DNA of 64,000 bases from assembly GCF_002884495.1 (NCBI RefSeq), contig NZ_KZ614145.1, forward strand, positions 2,122,423 through 2,186,422, read 5' to 3'. The stretch's first letter is position 1, and the number at the start of each line of letters is the position of its first letter. The DNA comes from Rummeliibacillus pycnus. GTDB lineage: Bacteria; Bacillota; Bacilli; Bacillales_A; Planococcaceae. Below, piece after piece: positions 18,829 to 27,739 of this stretch. Under the pieces are notes generated by a model. That model had not been told where the DNA came from and made no database searches. It worked only from the letters and a program-made list of their open reading frames with translations. Both the position numbers and the translations under genes were made by a program.

Positions 18829-19734
18829 TTACAATACGTATTCATCCATTTTCAAGATCAACTCCGCAATTTCCGGCTTACTAATTTGATCTTCTGCGCC
18901 TACTTCCACACCTTTATGACGCAAATCATCTGTTATTAAACTAGAGAAAATAATAATTGGTAATTTTTTTAATACAGGATGTGTTTTAACCTGTTTGGTT
19001 AAATGATGGCCATCCATTTGCGGCATTTCAATATCAGTCACCATTAATTGCACATATTTACTGATATCATCTGTTTTTTCTGCAATCCCTAAAAGATAAT
19101 CTAAAGCATCTTTTCCATTTTCAAAAAATTCTACATTGACATAACCGGCTTCTATCATGGTATCATGTAACAATTTCCGTAATAATGGTGAGTCTTCTGC
19201 TATAATAATTTTCTTTTCTGAACGTTCACGGTTGCCCAATTTTTTTACAGAATCAACATTAATGCCTGACTCAGGATTTATATCTACCATTATTTTTTCA
19301 AAATCTAACAATAATAACATAACATCGTTTCGTTTGATAACACCTATAACTTGAGAATTTCCACCTTGATACATATCAGAAGGTTTTTCAATTTGATCCC
19401 ATGATATGCGATGTATTTGTGTTACATTATCAACATGAAAAACTACACGTTGTCGATTAAACTCAGCAACAATATATTTTTGTTGGTCGCCATATGGAGT
19501 ATTCATTAAACCTAATACTTTTTTCATATCAACCACAGGTAACACTTCTCCACGTAATTGAATAATTCCTTCAACATGTGGATGTGCATGTGGAATAAAT
19601 GTTACAGGAATGGGTTGAATAATTTCTTTTACCTTAATAACATTAATACCAAATTTATTAGAACCTACTTCGAATTCAACTATTTCAAGCTCATTTGTAC
19701 CACTTTCTAATAAAATACCTTTGTTTTCATTCAT
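18829..19734 (-). CDS. cheV: Chemotaxis coupling protein CheV (CheW-REC)
   Basis: 301 residues: a CheW-like domain (about 15-155) joined to a response-regulator receiver domain (about 173-300). The receiver keeps the acidic pair E180/D181, the phospho-acceptor D234 (TDIEMP) and a C-terminal lysine (SKPE). CheV couples chemoreceptors to CheA and helps adaptation through its own phosphorylation. Its presence implies a motile or once-motile organism. The ATG follows AAGGAGAGG. Its promoter could not be assigned. Confidence 0.93.
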   Translation of the reverse strand: MNENKGILLESGTNELEIVEFEVGSNKFGINVIKVKEIIQPIPVTFIPHAHPHVEGIIQLRGEVLPVVDMKKVLGLMNTPYGDQQKYIVAEFNRQRVVFHVDNVTQIHRISWDQIEKPSDMYQGGNSQVIGVIKRNDVMLLLLDFEKIMVDINPESGINVDSVKKLGNRERSEKKIIIAEDSPLLRKLLHDTMIEAGYVNVEFFENGKDALDYLLGIAEKTDDISKYVQLMVTDIEMPQMDGHHLTKQVKTHPVLKKLPIIIFSSLITDDLRHKGVEVGAEDQISKPEIAELILKMDEYVL

Positions 19735-19806
19735 GTGGGTCTTCCTCTCCTTGAACAGTACTTCTTATCGCTTCAATTGTACCATATTCACTAGTATGCT
19801 CCTATA

Positions 19807-21138
19807 TCAATTCGTGACATTCGTACGAACTCTTAGATGTACAATTAAACCTATAATAGTCATTACTATTAAAGTGGAAAGTGCAGTTCTACTTGCAATA
19901 GTCCCGTATTCTTTTAGTAAAAAGGTAACAGTTCCATATATTGCTGGTCCAATGATCGAAGAAACTTTTCCAGAAAAAGCAAATAGCCCAAAAAACTGCC
20001 CTTGTTTCTCTTTTGGAGATAATTCGATGATTAGAGTCCGTGATGTCACCCACATAGAACCAAGCGAAATACCAAACAAACTACCTGCAATCCAAAACAT
20101 CCATGGCTGAATAGCAAATACTGCCAATATTAATGCTAGAATCATCAATATCGATACACAAGTTACTGCCGATTTCGCACCAATTTTCTTTGTAATATAT
20201 CCAAATGCCAGAGAGCCAATAATCGTTGAAATAGTCGAAACTAAATATAATAAGATAAACTCACTAGATGTAAATCCAACAATAGCTGTTGCATAAACAG
20301 CCATCATCGCTATAGTAGTGGCAATTGCATCATTTATAAAAAAATAAGCAATCATAAAGGTAAAAATCGGCTTGTAATGTTTCATATCTTTAAACGTAGT
20401 AATAATCTCTCTATATCCGTCTAAAAATGCTACACTACTACGATCGTACTTAGGTAAGGGTAGATCCTTATTAATAAAAAAAAGTGGTAATGAAAACAGT
20501 AAATATAAGATCGCCGTTGGTATAAAAGCTTTATGAAAATCTGAATTACCAACATACAGATAAACTAACAAACCAAAGAGTGTTCCTAAATATCCAATTG
20601 CTACACCAAATCCTGAAATAAGTGGCATTTCTTCTTTCGTTCCTAGATTCGGCATCATTGCATCATAAAATACTAAACTAGAATTGAAAAAGAATTTAGC
20701 AATGACAAAACAAATAACAACATAAAATAAACTAATAGGAATGCCTGTATAATTTAAAATTCCAAAATCAACTGAACTAAAAACACCCATTAAAAAAGTA
20801 AAGAGAATAGAAATTGAGGCAAACCATACGATAAATTTCTTTTTATAACCTGTACGATCAATCCATACTCCAAATAATGGTGAAAAAATAACTAAGAAGA
20901 AACTCGCTATAGCATTAGCATAAGATATAAAAGTACTTGCAACTTGCTGTTTTACTTCATCTGTACCTAATGTTTCATCCATATAAAATGGAAAGAAAAT
21001 CGTATTGATATTCGATGAAAAAATAGTGTTTGCAAAGTCATAAAAAGCCCAAGATAAAATTGGCAAAGATAAATATATTGCTAATGAACTTCGCGCTTTT
21101 GAATGATTAACCTGTTTCTTTATAGCCTCCACCCCCAA
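19807..21138 (-). CDS. MFS transporter, UMF1/Atg22-like (YxiO type)
   Basis: About 443 residues with 12 predicted membrane segments. The first segment carries SWAFYDFANTIF, the hallmark of the UMF1 family related to the yeast vacuolar exporter Atg22; a loop motif SLGSMWVTSRTLIIELSPKEKQGQFFG follows in the second half. Substrate unknown. The start is uncertain: TTG at 21138 and GTG at 21132 are in frame, and the only strong purine run (GGGGGTGGAGG) covers them rather than preceding them. Confidence 0.78.
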   Translation of the reverse strand: MGVEAIKKQVNHSKARSSLAIYLSLPILSWAFYDFANTIFSSNINTIFFPFYMDETLGTDEVKQQVASTFISYANAIASFFLVIFSPLFGVWIDRTGYKKKFIVWFASISILFTFLMGVFSSVDFGILNYTGIPISLFYVVICFVIAKFFFNSSLVFYDAMMPNLGTKEEMPLISGFGVAIGYLGTLFGLLVYLYVGNSDFHKAFIPTAILYLLFSLPLFFINKDLPLPKYDRSSVAFLDGYREIITTFKDMKHYKPIFTFMIAYFFINDAIATTIAMMAVYATAIVGFTSSEFILLYLVSTISTIIGSLAFGYITKKIGAKSAVTCVSILMILALILAVFAIQPWMFWIAGSLFGISLGSMWVTSRTLIIELSPKEKQGQFFGLFAFSGKVSSIIGPAIYGTVTFLLKEYGTIASRTALSTLIVMTIIGLIVHLRVRTNVTN

Positions 21139-21204
21139 TAGAATATTATTCCATAAGATTCTTATTCTTTCCTTTATTTCAGCAAAAATTTACAAATTTA
21201 TTAC

Positions 21205-21245
21205 AAAAAAATGAGTTGTCTCAAAAATAGACAACTCATTTTTAC
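21205..21245 (-). terminator. Terminator after ykwC
   Basis: Perfect stem AAAAATGAGTTGTCT with its complement and a seven-base loop, T-run on the minus strand. About 130 bases past the ykwC stop. Confidence 0.75.
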
Positions 21246-21373
21246 TATTTTATTTTTATCCCGCATTGTGCAGTACGATCACTATGAGAAATCGTTGGCA
21301 GAACTTGACCATAAATGAACAATTAGTTGAACTAACCATTAGTAGGCGAAGCTCAACTGATGAACATTTTCCT

Positions 21374-22246
21374 TTATTTCGTATAATAATCGATTAATGC
21401 CTGTGTCCCATTTTCAGCATACCCATTAGCAGCCAATTCATCATACATTTGCTTTGCAAGTTTTAGCCCTGGTAATTCTAGATGCATTAATTCTGCTTCT
21501 TCTAGAGCAATTCGCATATCTTTAATAAAATGTTTAATATAAAAACCCGGTTCTTTATCACCGTTTATCATTCGTGGTGCTAAATTGCTTAAAGACCAAG
21601 ACCCTGCGGCGCCTGCTGAAATAGACTCTAAAACTGTGTTGATCTCTAAACCTGCTTTCTTACCATACAAAATAGCTTCACAAACTCCAATCATATTTGT
21701 TGCAATAGCAATTTGGTTACACATTTTTGTATGTTGTCCTGCTCCTGCTTCACCTTGATATACAATATTTTGACCAAAAACTTCGAATAAAGGTAATACT
21801 TTGTGGAATACTTCCTTGTCTCCTCCAACCATAATGGAAAGGGTTCCATTTTGAGCTCCTACATCCCCTCCAGAAACTGGAGCATCTAAAGCTTCCATTT
21901 GTAAAGATTTAGCATGTTTTGCGATTTTTTTCGCCAAAGTAGGCTGTGAGGTTGTCATATCCACAACAATTGTACCATCTTTACTATTCGCAAAAATACC
22001 GTTTTCTTCAAAATACACTTCTTCTACATCCTGTGGGTACCCAACCATCGTGAAAATGATATCTGACTCCTGAGCTACTTTTCCTGCAGCATCATACCAC
22101 TTAGCACCTAATTCAATTAACGGCTCTGCCTTAGCCTTTGTTCGAGAATAGATATGTACTTCATGTCCAACTTTTAATAAATGCTTCACGATACTTGCAC
22201 CCATTACACCTGTACCAATAAATCCAATTGACCATTTGTTTTTCAT
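21374..22246 (-). CDS. ykwC: Beta-hydroxyacid dehydrogenase family protein YkwC
   Basis: 290 residues. N-terminal Rossmann fold with GTGVMG (residues 11-16), then the family motif DAPVSGGDVGAQNGTL, and GAGQHTKMCNQI with the catalytic lysine. The helical C-terminal half fits 3-hydroxyisobutyrate dehydrogenase-like enzymes, which oxidise a beta-hydroxy acid with NAD(P). The substrate is not known. Its place near cheV follows the B. subtilis ykw region. The ATG follows CTAGGAGG. Confidence 0.87.
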   Translation of the reverse strand: MKNKWSIGFIGTGVMGASIVKHLLKVGHEVHIYSRTKAKAEPLIELGAKWYDAAGKVAQESDIIFTMVGYPQDVEEVYFEENGIFANSKDGTIVVDMTTSQPTLAKKIAKHAKSLQMEALDAPVSGGDVGAQNGTLSIMVGGDKEVFHKVLPLFEVFGQNIVYQGEAGAGQHTKMCNQIAIATNMIGVCEAILYGKKAGLEINTVLESISAGAAGSWSLSNLAPRMINGDKEPGFYIKHFIKDMRIALEEAELMHLELPGLKLAKQMYDELAANGYAENGTQALIDYYTK

Positions 22247-22365
22247 GATTGTCCTCCTAGCTAAAATATTAATCCCATTGTATCAGACTTTATGAGAATT
22301 TTTAATATTTCGACTACAATCTTTGAAGAACAATGTATACTCAACTTTTATGCCATTTTTGATCA

Positions 22366-22398
22366 AAATAAAAAGAGCAGATCACAAAGTATCTGCTA
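22366..22398 (-). terminator. Terminator downstream of the Spo0E-like gene
   Basis: Stem AGCAGAT/ATCTGCT with an eight-base loop, then CTTTTTATTTT on the minus strand. It lies 115 bases past the stop of the Spo0E-like gene, with no ORF supported in between. Confidence 0.65.
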
Positions 22399-22512
22399 AG
22401 AAAGGGGGAAATGAGATTGTTGCTGTGTTCTTTATTACTATTCCACCCTTTAAAATATTTAAACCTAATTTTCGAAAAAAATAATATTTTTCCTTAGATT
22501 CGGTAGGACAGC

Positions 22513-22707
22513 TTAATGTTTTATTAAATCAATATTTATAGAATACTCATTCATCTCATTACTATTTTGTAATTGATAGGTATTTAATAGTTGATCTAAC
22601 TTTTTACTTAAGCGGATGGTTTCAACATTTGAAAAACCTTTCTCAATTCCAGAGCGAATCATTTTCTCTCTTGTTTTTTCCAACTTTTTCAAGATGGATT
22701 CTGACAT
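22513..22707 (-). CDS. Spo0E-like aspartyl-phosphate phosphatase
   Basis: 64 residues, two predicted helices joined by a short turn. The second helix carries SKKLDQLLN, a match to the Spo0E motif SQELDxLI, and the first has the usual KTREKMIRSGIEKGFSN. Spo0E-type proteins dephosphorylate Spo0A~P (or related regulators) and delay sporulation. The ATG at 22707 is chosen because AAAGGAGG lies just upstream; an in-frame TTG at 22728 lacks a site. Which response regulator it acts on cannot be told. Confidence 0.8.
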   Translation of the reverse strand: MSESILKKLEKTREKMIRSGIEKGFSNVETIRLSKKLDQLLNTYQLQNSNEMNEYSINIDLIKH

Positions 22708-22798
22708 ACACCATCCTCCTTTCAGCAAAATTCATGTTCATTATTATACTATTATTCCCACATTTTCGGAAATGAAAGTTCCGACATTATTCGACATC

Positions 22799-22987
22799 TT
22801 AACTTCTGGCTTCTTCCAAATAAACATATACAATATTGCCACCTTGTTGTGCAATTCCTTGAAAATGCTTAAAATCTTCTCTTTCAACCAATGCTTCTCT
22901 TAATGCATAAAATTCATTTTTATCGACTTTTATTTCCTTTATCATTCCATTCTTTAACTCTTCTAGTTTATTTTTATAATCGTTCAT
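22799..22987 (-). CDS. Small conserved-looking protein of unknown function
   Basis: 62 residues, no membrane segment. An N-terminal helix (NDYKNKLEELKNG) is followed by KEIKVDKNEFYALREALVEREDFKHFQGIAQQGG and a short beta stretch (NIVYVYLEE). The start has AAGGAAG at good spacing. The composition looks like a real cytosolic protein. I cannot name the family. It shares direction with the Spo0E-like gene 91 bases downstream and diverges from ykvS. Confidence 0.65.
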   Translation of the reverse strand: MNDYKNKLEELKNGMIKEIKVDKNEFYALREALVEREDFKHFQGIAQQGGNIVYVYLEEARS

Positions 22988-23109
22988 AATTATTACTTCC
23001 TTTTCGTATGTTGTAAAAATAAAATTATAATTCTTTACAGATATTGCTTTACGTATGAACCTTTTTAAGGCAAACTGTAAAGTATTAGTAGATGAAGGGA
23101 CTGATTTTC

Positions 23110-23301
23110 ATGAAAATAGCTGAAATTGGAAATGTTATTGAGTTTGGTGATGGTCTTAAAGGTATTGTTGAAAAAATAAACGAAAACTCTGTAATCGTAA
23201 ATCTAACTTACATGGAAAACTTCAATCAATTAGATATGGAAGAAAGAACAGTAGTAAATCATAAACGCTATAAAATTTTAGCAAATGTTGCTGAAAAATA
23301 G
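23110..23301 (+). CDS. ykvS: YkvS family protein (DUF2187)
   Basis: 63 residues beginning KIAEIGNVIEFGDGLKGIVEKINENSVIVNLTYM, a small beta-barrel-like (KOW/SH3-like) protein matching the DUF2187/YkvS family, and ending near VNHKRYKIL. Function unknown. The ATG at 23110 follows GAAGGGA with suitable spacing, whereas the ATG at 23092 has none. A terminator follows at once. Confidence 0.8.
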   Translation: MKIAEIGNVIEFGDGLKGIVEKINENSVIVNLTYMENFNQLDMEERTVVNHKRYKILANVAEK

Positions 23302-23350
23302 CGAAGAAAATTTTTACATATCCGTCTTAATTGTAGTCTCCACGAATCTA

Positions 23351-23388
23351 TTACCGCCTCTCAAATTTTGTTTGGCGGTATTTTTTTA
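23351..23388 (+). terminator. Terminator after ykvS
   Basis: TACCGCC/GGCGGTA stem with a 15-base loop, then seven T. Confidence 0.75.
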
Positions 23389-23457
23389 TATATTTTTTCT
23401 CATTCTAATGATCTCACTACAAAAAAAGATTACCATATGAATAAAAAATCAATATTA

Positions 23458-23483
23458 TTGAGTAACACATGAGTGTTATTCAA
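23458..23483. repeat. Short inverted repeat between ykvS and mhqR
   Basis: TTGAGTAACAC and GTGTTATTCAA (one mismatch) separated by four bases. No T-run on either side, so it is not an obvious terminator; it lies between two terminators of convergent genes. Confidence 0.45.
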
Positions 23484-23549
23484 CACGCTGGTTTGAGTAC
23501 CTTACTATAACTCATTTTATTGTATTTGGCACTTTTTTATACTTAAAAC

Positions 23550-23645
23550 AAAACGAGTGATGAGACAAAGAACTGCAACTCCAATCGTTAGACTTATGCC
23601 TTACAATTGTGGTGCAGTTCAACAATACATCACTCGTTTTTTATT
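23550..23645. terminator. Two-tier hairpin terminator after mhqR
   Basis: Outer arms AAAACGAGTGATG (23550-23562) and their complement (23628-23640); inside, a second pair of arms GAACTGCA (23570-23577) and TGCAGTTC (23613-23620) around a 35-base centre. T-runs on both sides. It directly follows the mhqR stop on the minus strand. Confidence 0.65.
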
Positions 23646-23652
23646 TAAGGTA

Positions 23653-24099
23653 CTAATACGATAAATCTTTAATAGAAAGTCCTAATTTTTTTAGCAATGC
23701 TATAGCTTCTTCCTTTTCTTCTGAAGATAGAACATTTGTTAACTCAACCAATTGTTGTTCATGTCTTGGGAAAAGCTCGTCCATAAATACTTTTCCTTCA
23801 TCAGTAATTTCTGCATACGTAATTCGTCGATCTGATGGACAAGAAACACGTGATAAGTAACCACGCTTCTCAAGTTTATCAATTACATAAGTAATGGAGC
23901 CACTTGCTAATAAAATTTTATTGCCTATCTTTTGAAGAGGTTGACGTCCTTTATGATAAAGCAATTCTAACACTGCAAATTCTGTTGGGTTTAAACCATT
24001 ATCTTGGAAGAACTGATTCGTACACTCATTAATCGCTTTGTTTGCTCTAGAAAGTACAATAAACAATTTTAACGATTGTTTCACTTCTTCTGATGCCAT
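23653..24099 (-). CDS. mhqR: MarR-family regulator, MhqR (YkvE) type
   Basis: 148 residues with a winged helix-turn-helix core: GLNPTEFAVLELLYHKGRQPLQKIG, then LASGSITYVIDKLEKRGYLSR and the wing PSDRRITYAEITDEG. The stretches fit B. subtilis MhqR (YkvE), a repressor of quinone and azo-compound detoxification genes. In B. subtilis it also neighbours a sporulation-type kinase gene (kinD). No target genes are adjacent here. The ATG at 24099 is preferred, since AAAGGA is too close to the ATG at 24108. Confidence 0.75.
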   Translation of the reverse strand: MASEEVKQSLKLFIVLSRANKAINECTNQFFQDNGLNPTEFAVLELLYHKGRQPLQKIGNKILLASGSITYVIDKLEKRGYLSRVSCPSDRRITYAEITDEGKVFMDELFPRHEQQLVELTNVLSSEEKEEAIALLKKLGLSIKDLSY

Positions 24100-24181
24100 A
24101 ATATTCATCCTTTATTTCAATTATCTTGATTTAAAACTATTATAGCGATATGTCAGAAGTTTTGTCAAAACATGCTTTTTC

Positions 24182-25657
24182 TTAAACCGGATAATAAAAA
24201 TTACGTTGCATCTGTTTATCAGTTACATTAATTGTAATATTATCCTCAGCGACGCGATCATTTTGATTTTTCATAACTAGAGGAAACACAAGTTCAAAGG
24301 TAGTTCCTTCCCCTATTTTACTTGTAGCAAAAATTTTCCCACCATGTTCTTCGATTGTTTTCACAACAAACGGAAGACCCAATCCAGTTCCCTCTGGTTT
24401 TGTAGTGTAAAATGGAAGGAAAATATTTTGCAATTGTTGCTCTGACATACCTGTCCCATCGTCTTTAATTGATAGCGTTACGGTATCATAATAATCTACG
24501 TACTGCTGCATTGTAATATTACCTCCAGCAGGCATCACTTCAATTGCATTTTTAATTAAGTTAATTAATACTTGTTTCATTTTATTTTTATTTCCTAAAA
24601 TAAAATCGTCTTCGTAAATATTTTTTTCGTATACAATTTGAATATTCTGGATTAGGGCTTGGGGTTGCATTAACTCAATTGTTTGTTCAACAAGTTCTCC
24701 GAGTGAAAAGACATTCATTTCATATTCACCAGGTTTTGATAAATTTAAGAATTCATTGACTATACTTTCAATTCTCTGTATTTCACTATCAATAACAGAT
24801 AAATAGCGTTTATTTTCATCAGTTGCAGTCATCTTCATTAAATCTGTAAAACCTTTCAAAGAAGTCATAGGATTCTTGATTTCATGTGCAATACTTGCAG
24901 CCATTTCACCAATCATTTGTAGCGTTTGTTGATGTTCAATTTGCTTAATTAGCATCGTCTTTTCTGTTTCATCACGAATTGCAATTAAATGAATATCAGC
25001 TAAATGATCATAGTTACACATTAATTGTACATAACGGATTCCATCTTTAGTTGGGACTTGTATTGTAACTTCTCCACTACCTGTCTCAACTAATTTATGA
25101 AAGAATTTTAGAATTTCACTTCTATTTTTCGGGAATAATGTCAATAATATTTTTGAGTATTGTCCAATCAGACCTTTGCTAGAAATGTTAAGCAACTTTG
25201 CTGCCATTTCGTTAATTTCTAAAATCTTTCCTTCTGCATCTGTTAATACAAGACCATATCCTGGTTGATCGAATATACGTTGATATTTTTTTTCGATATC
25301 ATAGTGTTTTTTAATTTTTGATGGGGCTTCGGAATAATGAAAACATAGTAAAATCCAATCGTATACATCTGAATAATAGCTGGTCACTTTCATATCCTTA
25401 ATCTTGTAATATAAAGTATCAATCGTCATTTTCTCAGCTATATACGAATGACTTTTAATATCAGTCGCCAATCTTGTCCAAGTTTTATAGGATTCATTGT
25501 TAAACCAACTACCAATATTCACATCTTCTTCAATTTGTAGTAGATTTTGAGCTAGTTCATTTGCATACAAAATATGGTATCTATGATCCACAATTACGAT
25601 AGGTTCTTCACATTCTTGAAACGAAAAATCAAAAGCTTGAAAAATTTCCTTATCCAT
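24182..25657 (-). CDS. Soluble PAS-PAS sensor histidine kinase, orphan
   Basis: 491 residues with no membrane segment. Two PAS domains (about 15-105 and 125-235) precede a HisKA domain with the phospho-acceptor H258 (SIAHEIKNPMTSLKGF) and a HATPase domain with N-box (NLIKNAIE), DDGTGM and GTGLGLP. No response regulator gene is adjacent. Its architecture resembles the sporulation kinases that feed the Spo0F-Spo0B-Spo0A relay, so input to Spo0A is a reasonable inference. Its position next to mhqR parallels kinD-mhqR. Confidence 0.85.
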   Translation of the reverse strand: MDKEIFQAFDFSFQECEEPIVIVDHRYHILYANELAQNLLQIEEDVNIGSWFNNESYKTWTRLATDIKSHSYIAEKMTIDTLYYKIKDMKVTSYYSDVYDWILLCFHYSEAPSKIKKHYDIEKKYQRIFDQPGYGLVLTDAEGKILEINEMAAKLLNISSKGLIGQYSKILLTLFPKNRSEILKFFHKLVETGSGEVTIQVPTKDGIRYVQLMCNYDHLADIHLIAIRDETEKTMLIKQIEHQQTLQMIGEMAASIAHEIKNPMTSLKGFTDLMKMTATDENKRYLSVIDSEIQRIESIVNEFLNLSKPGEYEMNVFSLGELVEQTIELMQPQALIQNIQIVYEKNIYEDDFILGNKNKMKQVLINLIKNAIEVMPAGGNITMQQYVDYYDTVTLSIKDDGTGMSEQQLQNIFLPFYTTKPEGTGLGLPFVVKTIEEHGGKIFATSKIGEGTTFELVFPLVMKNQNDRVAEDNITINVTDKQMQRNFYYPV

Positions 25658-25908
25658 TAGATACTCACCAAGCCCTTCTTTTTTATACTAATATGAATCT
25701 TGTTCTAAAACTATGACAATCTTGATTTATTTTAAAAGTTTATATTTATAGTAATATTCAGATTATTCCATAAATTCCAATTATTTAAAATAGGTATTTA
25801 TACTTATATTAATTCCGATATAATTATCCTGTACCTTTTATTCTAATAGGTCTATTTGAAAATTTCAATTAATTTCCACAATATCTTTTTAACTAGAGGA
25901 GTTTTTAC

Positions 25909-27657
25909 ATGAATATCGTTCTTGCTACATTAAACGCTAAGTATATCCATACTAATCTTGCTATTCGATATTTAAAATCTTATGCAAAACCTGAATTTAA
26001 TCCTATCTTAGCTGAATATACTATAAAGGATCCTTCATTTAATATAGTGTCAGACCTATATCAAAAAAAACCAGATATTATCGGTTTCAGTTGTTATATA
26101 TGGAATATTGAAGAAACAATACGTGTTATTCGTATGTTAAAAGAGGTAAGTCCTAAAACGACAATTATTTTAGGTGGTCCAGAGGTATCTTATGATGTCC
26201 ATGATTGGTTACATCGTATTGATGAAGTTGATTTTATAATTATGGGAGAAGGTGAGTTGTCCTACAAACAATTGCTTCGTCACTTAGATGGTCAAATACC
26301 ACTAAATGATGTTCCTGGTATTGGTTATTTAAAAGAGGGTAAGGTGATCATTCATCCTGCAGCACCTAAGATTGATTTACGAGAAATGCCAAGTCCATTT
26401 CGTTTCGAAGAGGACATACCTCATATACCAAAACGAATTGCTTATATCGAAACAAGTCGTGGTTGTCCTTTTAACTGCCAGTTTTGTCTTTCTTCTATTG
26501 AAGTTGGTGTTCGTTACTTTAATCGTGAAAAAATCAAAGACGATATTCGATATTTAATGGATCATGGCGTCCGTACAATAAAATTTGTCGATCGGACATT
26601 TAATATAAGTAGAAGTTATGCAATGGAAATGTTTCAATTTCTAATTGATGAGCATAAGCCTGGTGTCGTATTCCAATTCGAAATCACAGCGGATATTATG
26701 AGACCTGAAGTCATACAATTTTTAAATGATAATGCTCCAAAAGGATTGTTCCGTTTTGAAATTGGTGTTCAATCAACAAATGATTTAACGAATGATTTAG
26801 TCAAACGTCGTCAAAACTTCACTAAACTTTCTCGCACTGTCAACATGGTAAAAGAAGGTGGCAAAATTGATCAACATTTAGATCTGATTGCTGGATTACC
26901 AGAAGAAGATTATATGAGTTTCCGCAAAACTTTTAATGATGTATTTGCGATGAGACCTGAAGAGTTACAATTAGGATTTTTAAAATTACTAAGAGGTACA
27001 GGCCTTCGATTACAAGCAAAGCAATATGGTTATCAATATATCAATATGGCCCCTTATGAAATCTTTGCTAATCATGTATTATCATTTGATGATATCTTAC
27101 ACATCAAACAAACAGAAGATATTTTGGAGAAATATTGGAATGATCATCGTATGAATCACACAATCGAATTTTTAGTAACGGATGTATTTGATACTCCATT
27201 CGACTTTTTCCAAGAATTTGGAACTTACTGGGATGAACAAGGATGGTCACGTATTGGTCATCAATTAGAAGATCTATTTACTCGTTTATTAGTATTTTTA
27301 GAACAACGTGGGAACGTTCCAATGGAAATTGTGACGAACTTGATGCAGATTGATTATTTGAAAGCACAACAGTTCCAACCACGTAAAATTTGGTGGCAAA
27401 ATAGAACCCAAGAAGAAGTTTCGAAAGCAATCTTCAAAGCACTGCGTGAAAATCCTGCAATTGCGGGTGTAGAATTTGCCAATATGAATGTTGCTGAAAA
27501 AGATTTATACAAACATACATTGCTAACACCATTTAGTATTAACTATGAGGCCTATATAAAGGGAGAAATCAAAAAACAACCAGGCTATTTATTCACTTTC
27601 TTCCGCAAAGATGGATCACCTTACTTCGCTTCAATAGATATAACAAAATTAGCATAA
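25909..27657 (+). CDS. B12-binding-domain radical SAM protein (DUF4080 type)
   Basis: 582 residues. An N-terminal B12-binding-like domain (about 1-130, MNIVLATLNAKYIHTNLAIRYL) is followed by a radical SAM core with the 4Fe-4S motif C-PFN-C-QF-C near residue 190 and a C-terminal DUF4080-like extension. Such proteins cleave S-adenosylmethionine to start radical chemistry; the substrate of this widespread Firmicutes group is unknown to me. The ATG follows AGAGGAG. Single gene, own terminator. Confidence 0.85.
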   Translation: MNIVLATLNAKYIHTNLAIRYLKSYAKPEFNPILAEYTIKDPSFNIVSDLYQKKPDIIGFSCYIWNIEETIRVIRMLKEVSPKTTIILGGPEVSYDVHDWLHRIDEVDFIIMGEGELSYKQLLRHLDGQIPLNDVPGIGYLKEGKVIIHPAAPKIDLREMPSPFRFEEDIPHIPKRIAYIETSRGCPFNCQFCLSSIEVGVRYFNREKIKDDIRYLMDHGVRTIKFVDRTFNISRSYAMEMFQFLIDEHKPGVVFQFEITADIMRPEVIQFLNDNAPKGLFRFEIGVQSTNDLTNDLVKRRQNFTKLSRTVNMVKEGGKIDQHLDLIAGLPEEDYMSFRKTFNDVFAMRPEELQLGFLKLLRGTGLRLQAKQYGYQYINMAPYEIFANHVLSFDDILHIKQTEDILEKYWNDHRMNHTIEFLVTDVFDTPFDFFQEFGTYWDEQGWSRIGHQLEDLFTRLLVFLEQRGNVPMEIVTNLMQIDYLKAQQFQPRKIWWQNRTQEEVSKAIFKALRENPAIAGVEFANMNVAEKDLYKHTLLTPFSINYEAYIKGEIKKQPGYLFTFFRKDGSPYFASIDITKLA

Positions 27658-27702
27658 AAAAGGATATCCATTAGCATTAAATTGCTTATGGATATCCTTT
27701 TA
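27656..27702. terminator. Bidirectional terminator between the radical SAM gene and ktrD
   Basis: AAAAGGATATCCAT pairs with ATGGATATCCTTTT across a 16-base loop; T-rich on both strands. It overlaps the radical SAM stop codon. Confidence 0.8.
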
Positions 27703-27739
27703 TAATTTTCACCCTATAATATATAGTCCCTTTATAAGT

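Noticed and set aside
22410-22496. 28-codon plus-strand ORF after AAAGGGGG
   Set aside because: The purine run is only two bases from the ATG, and no family or promoter supports it.
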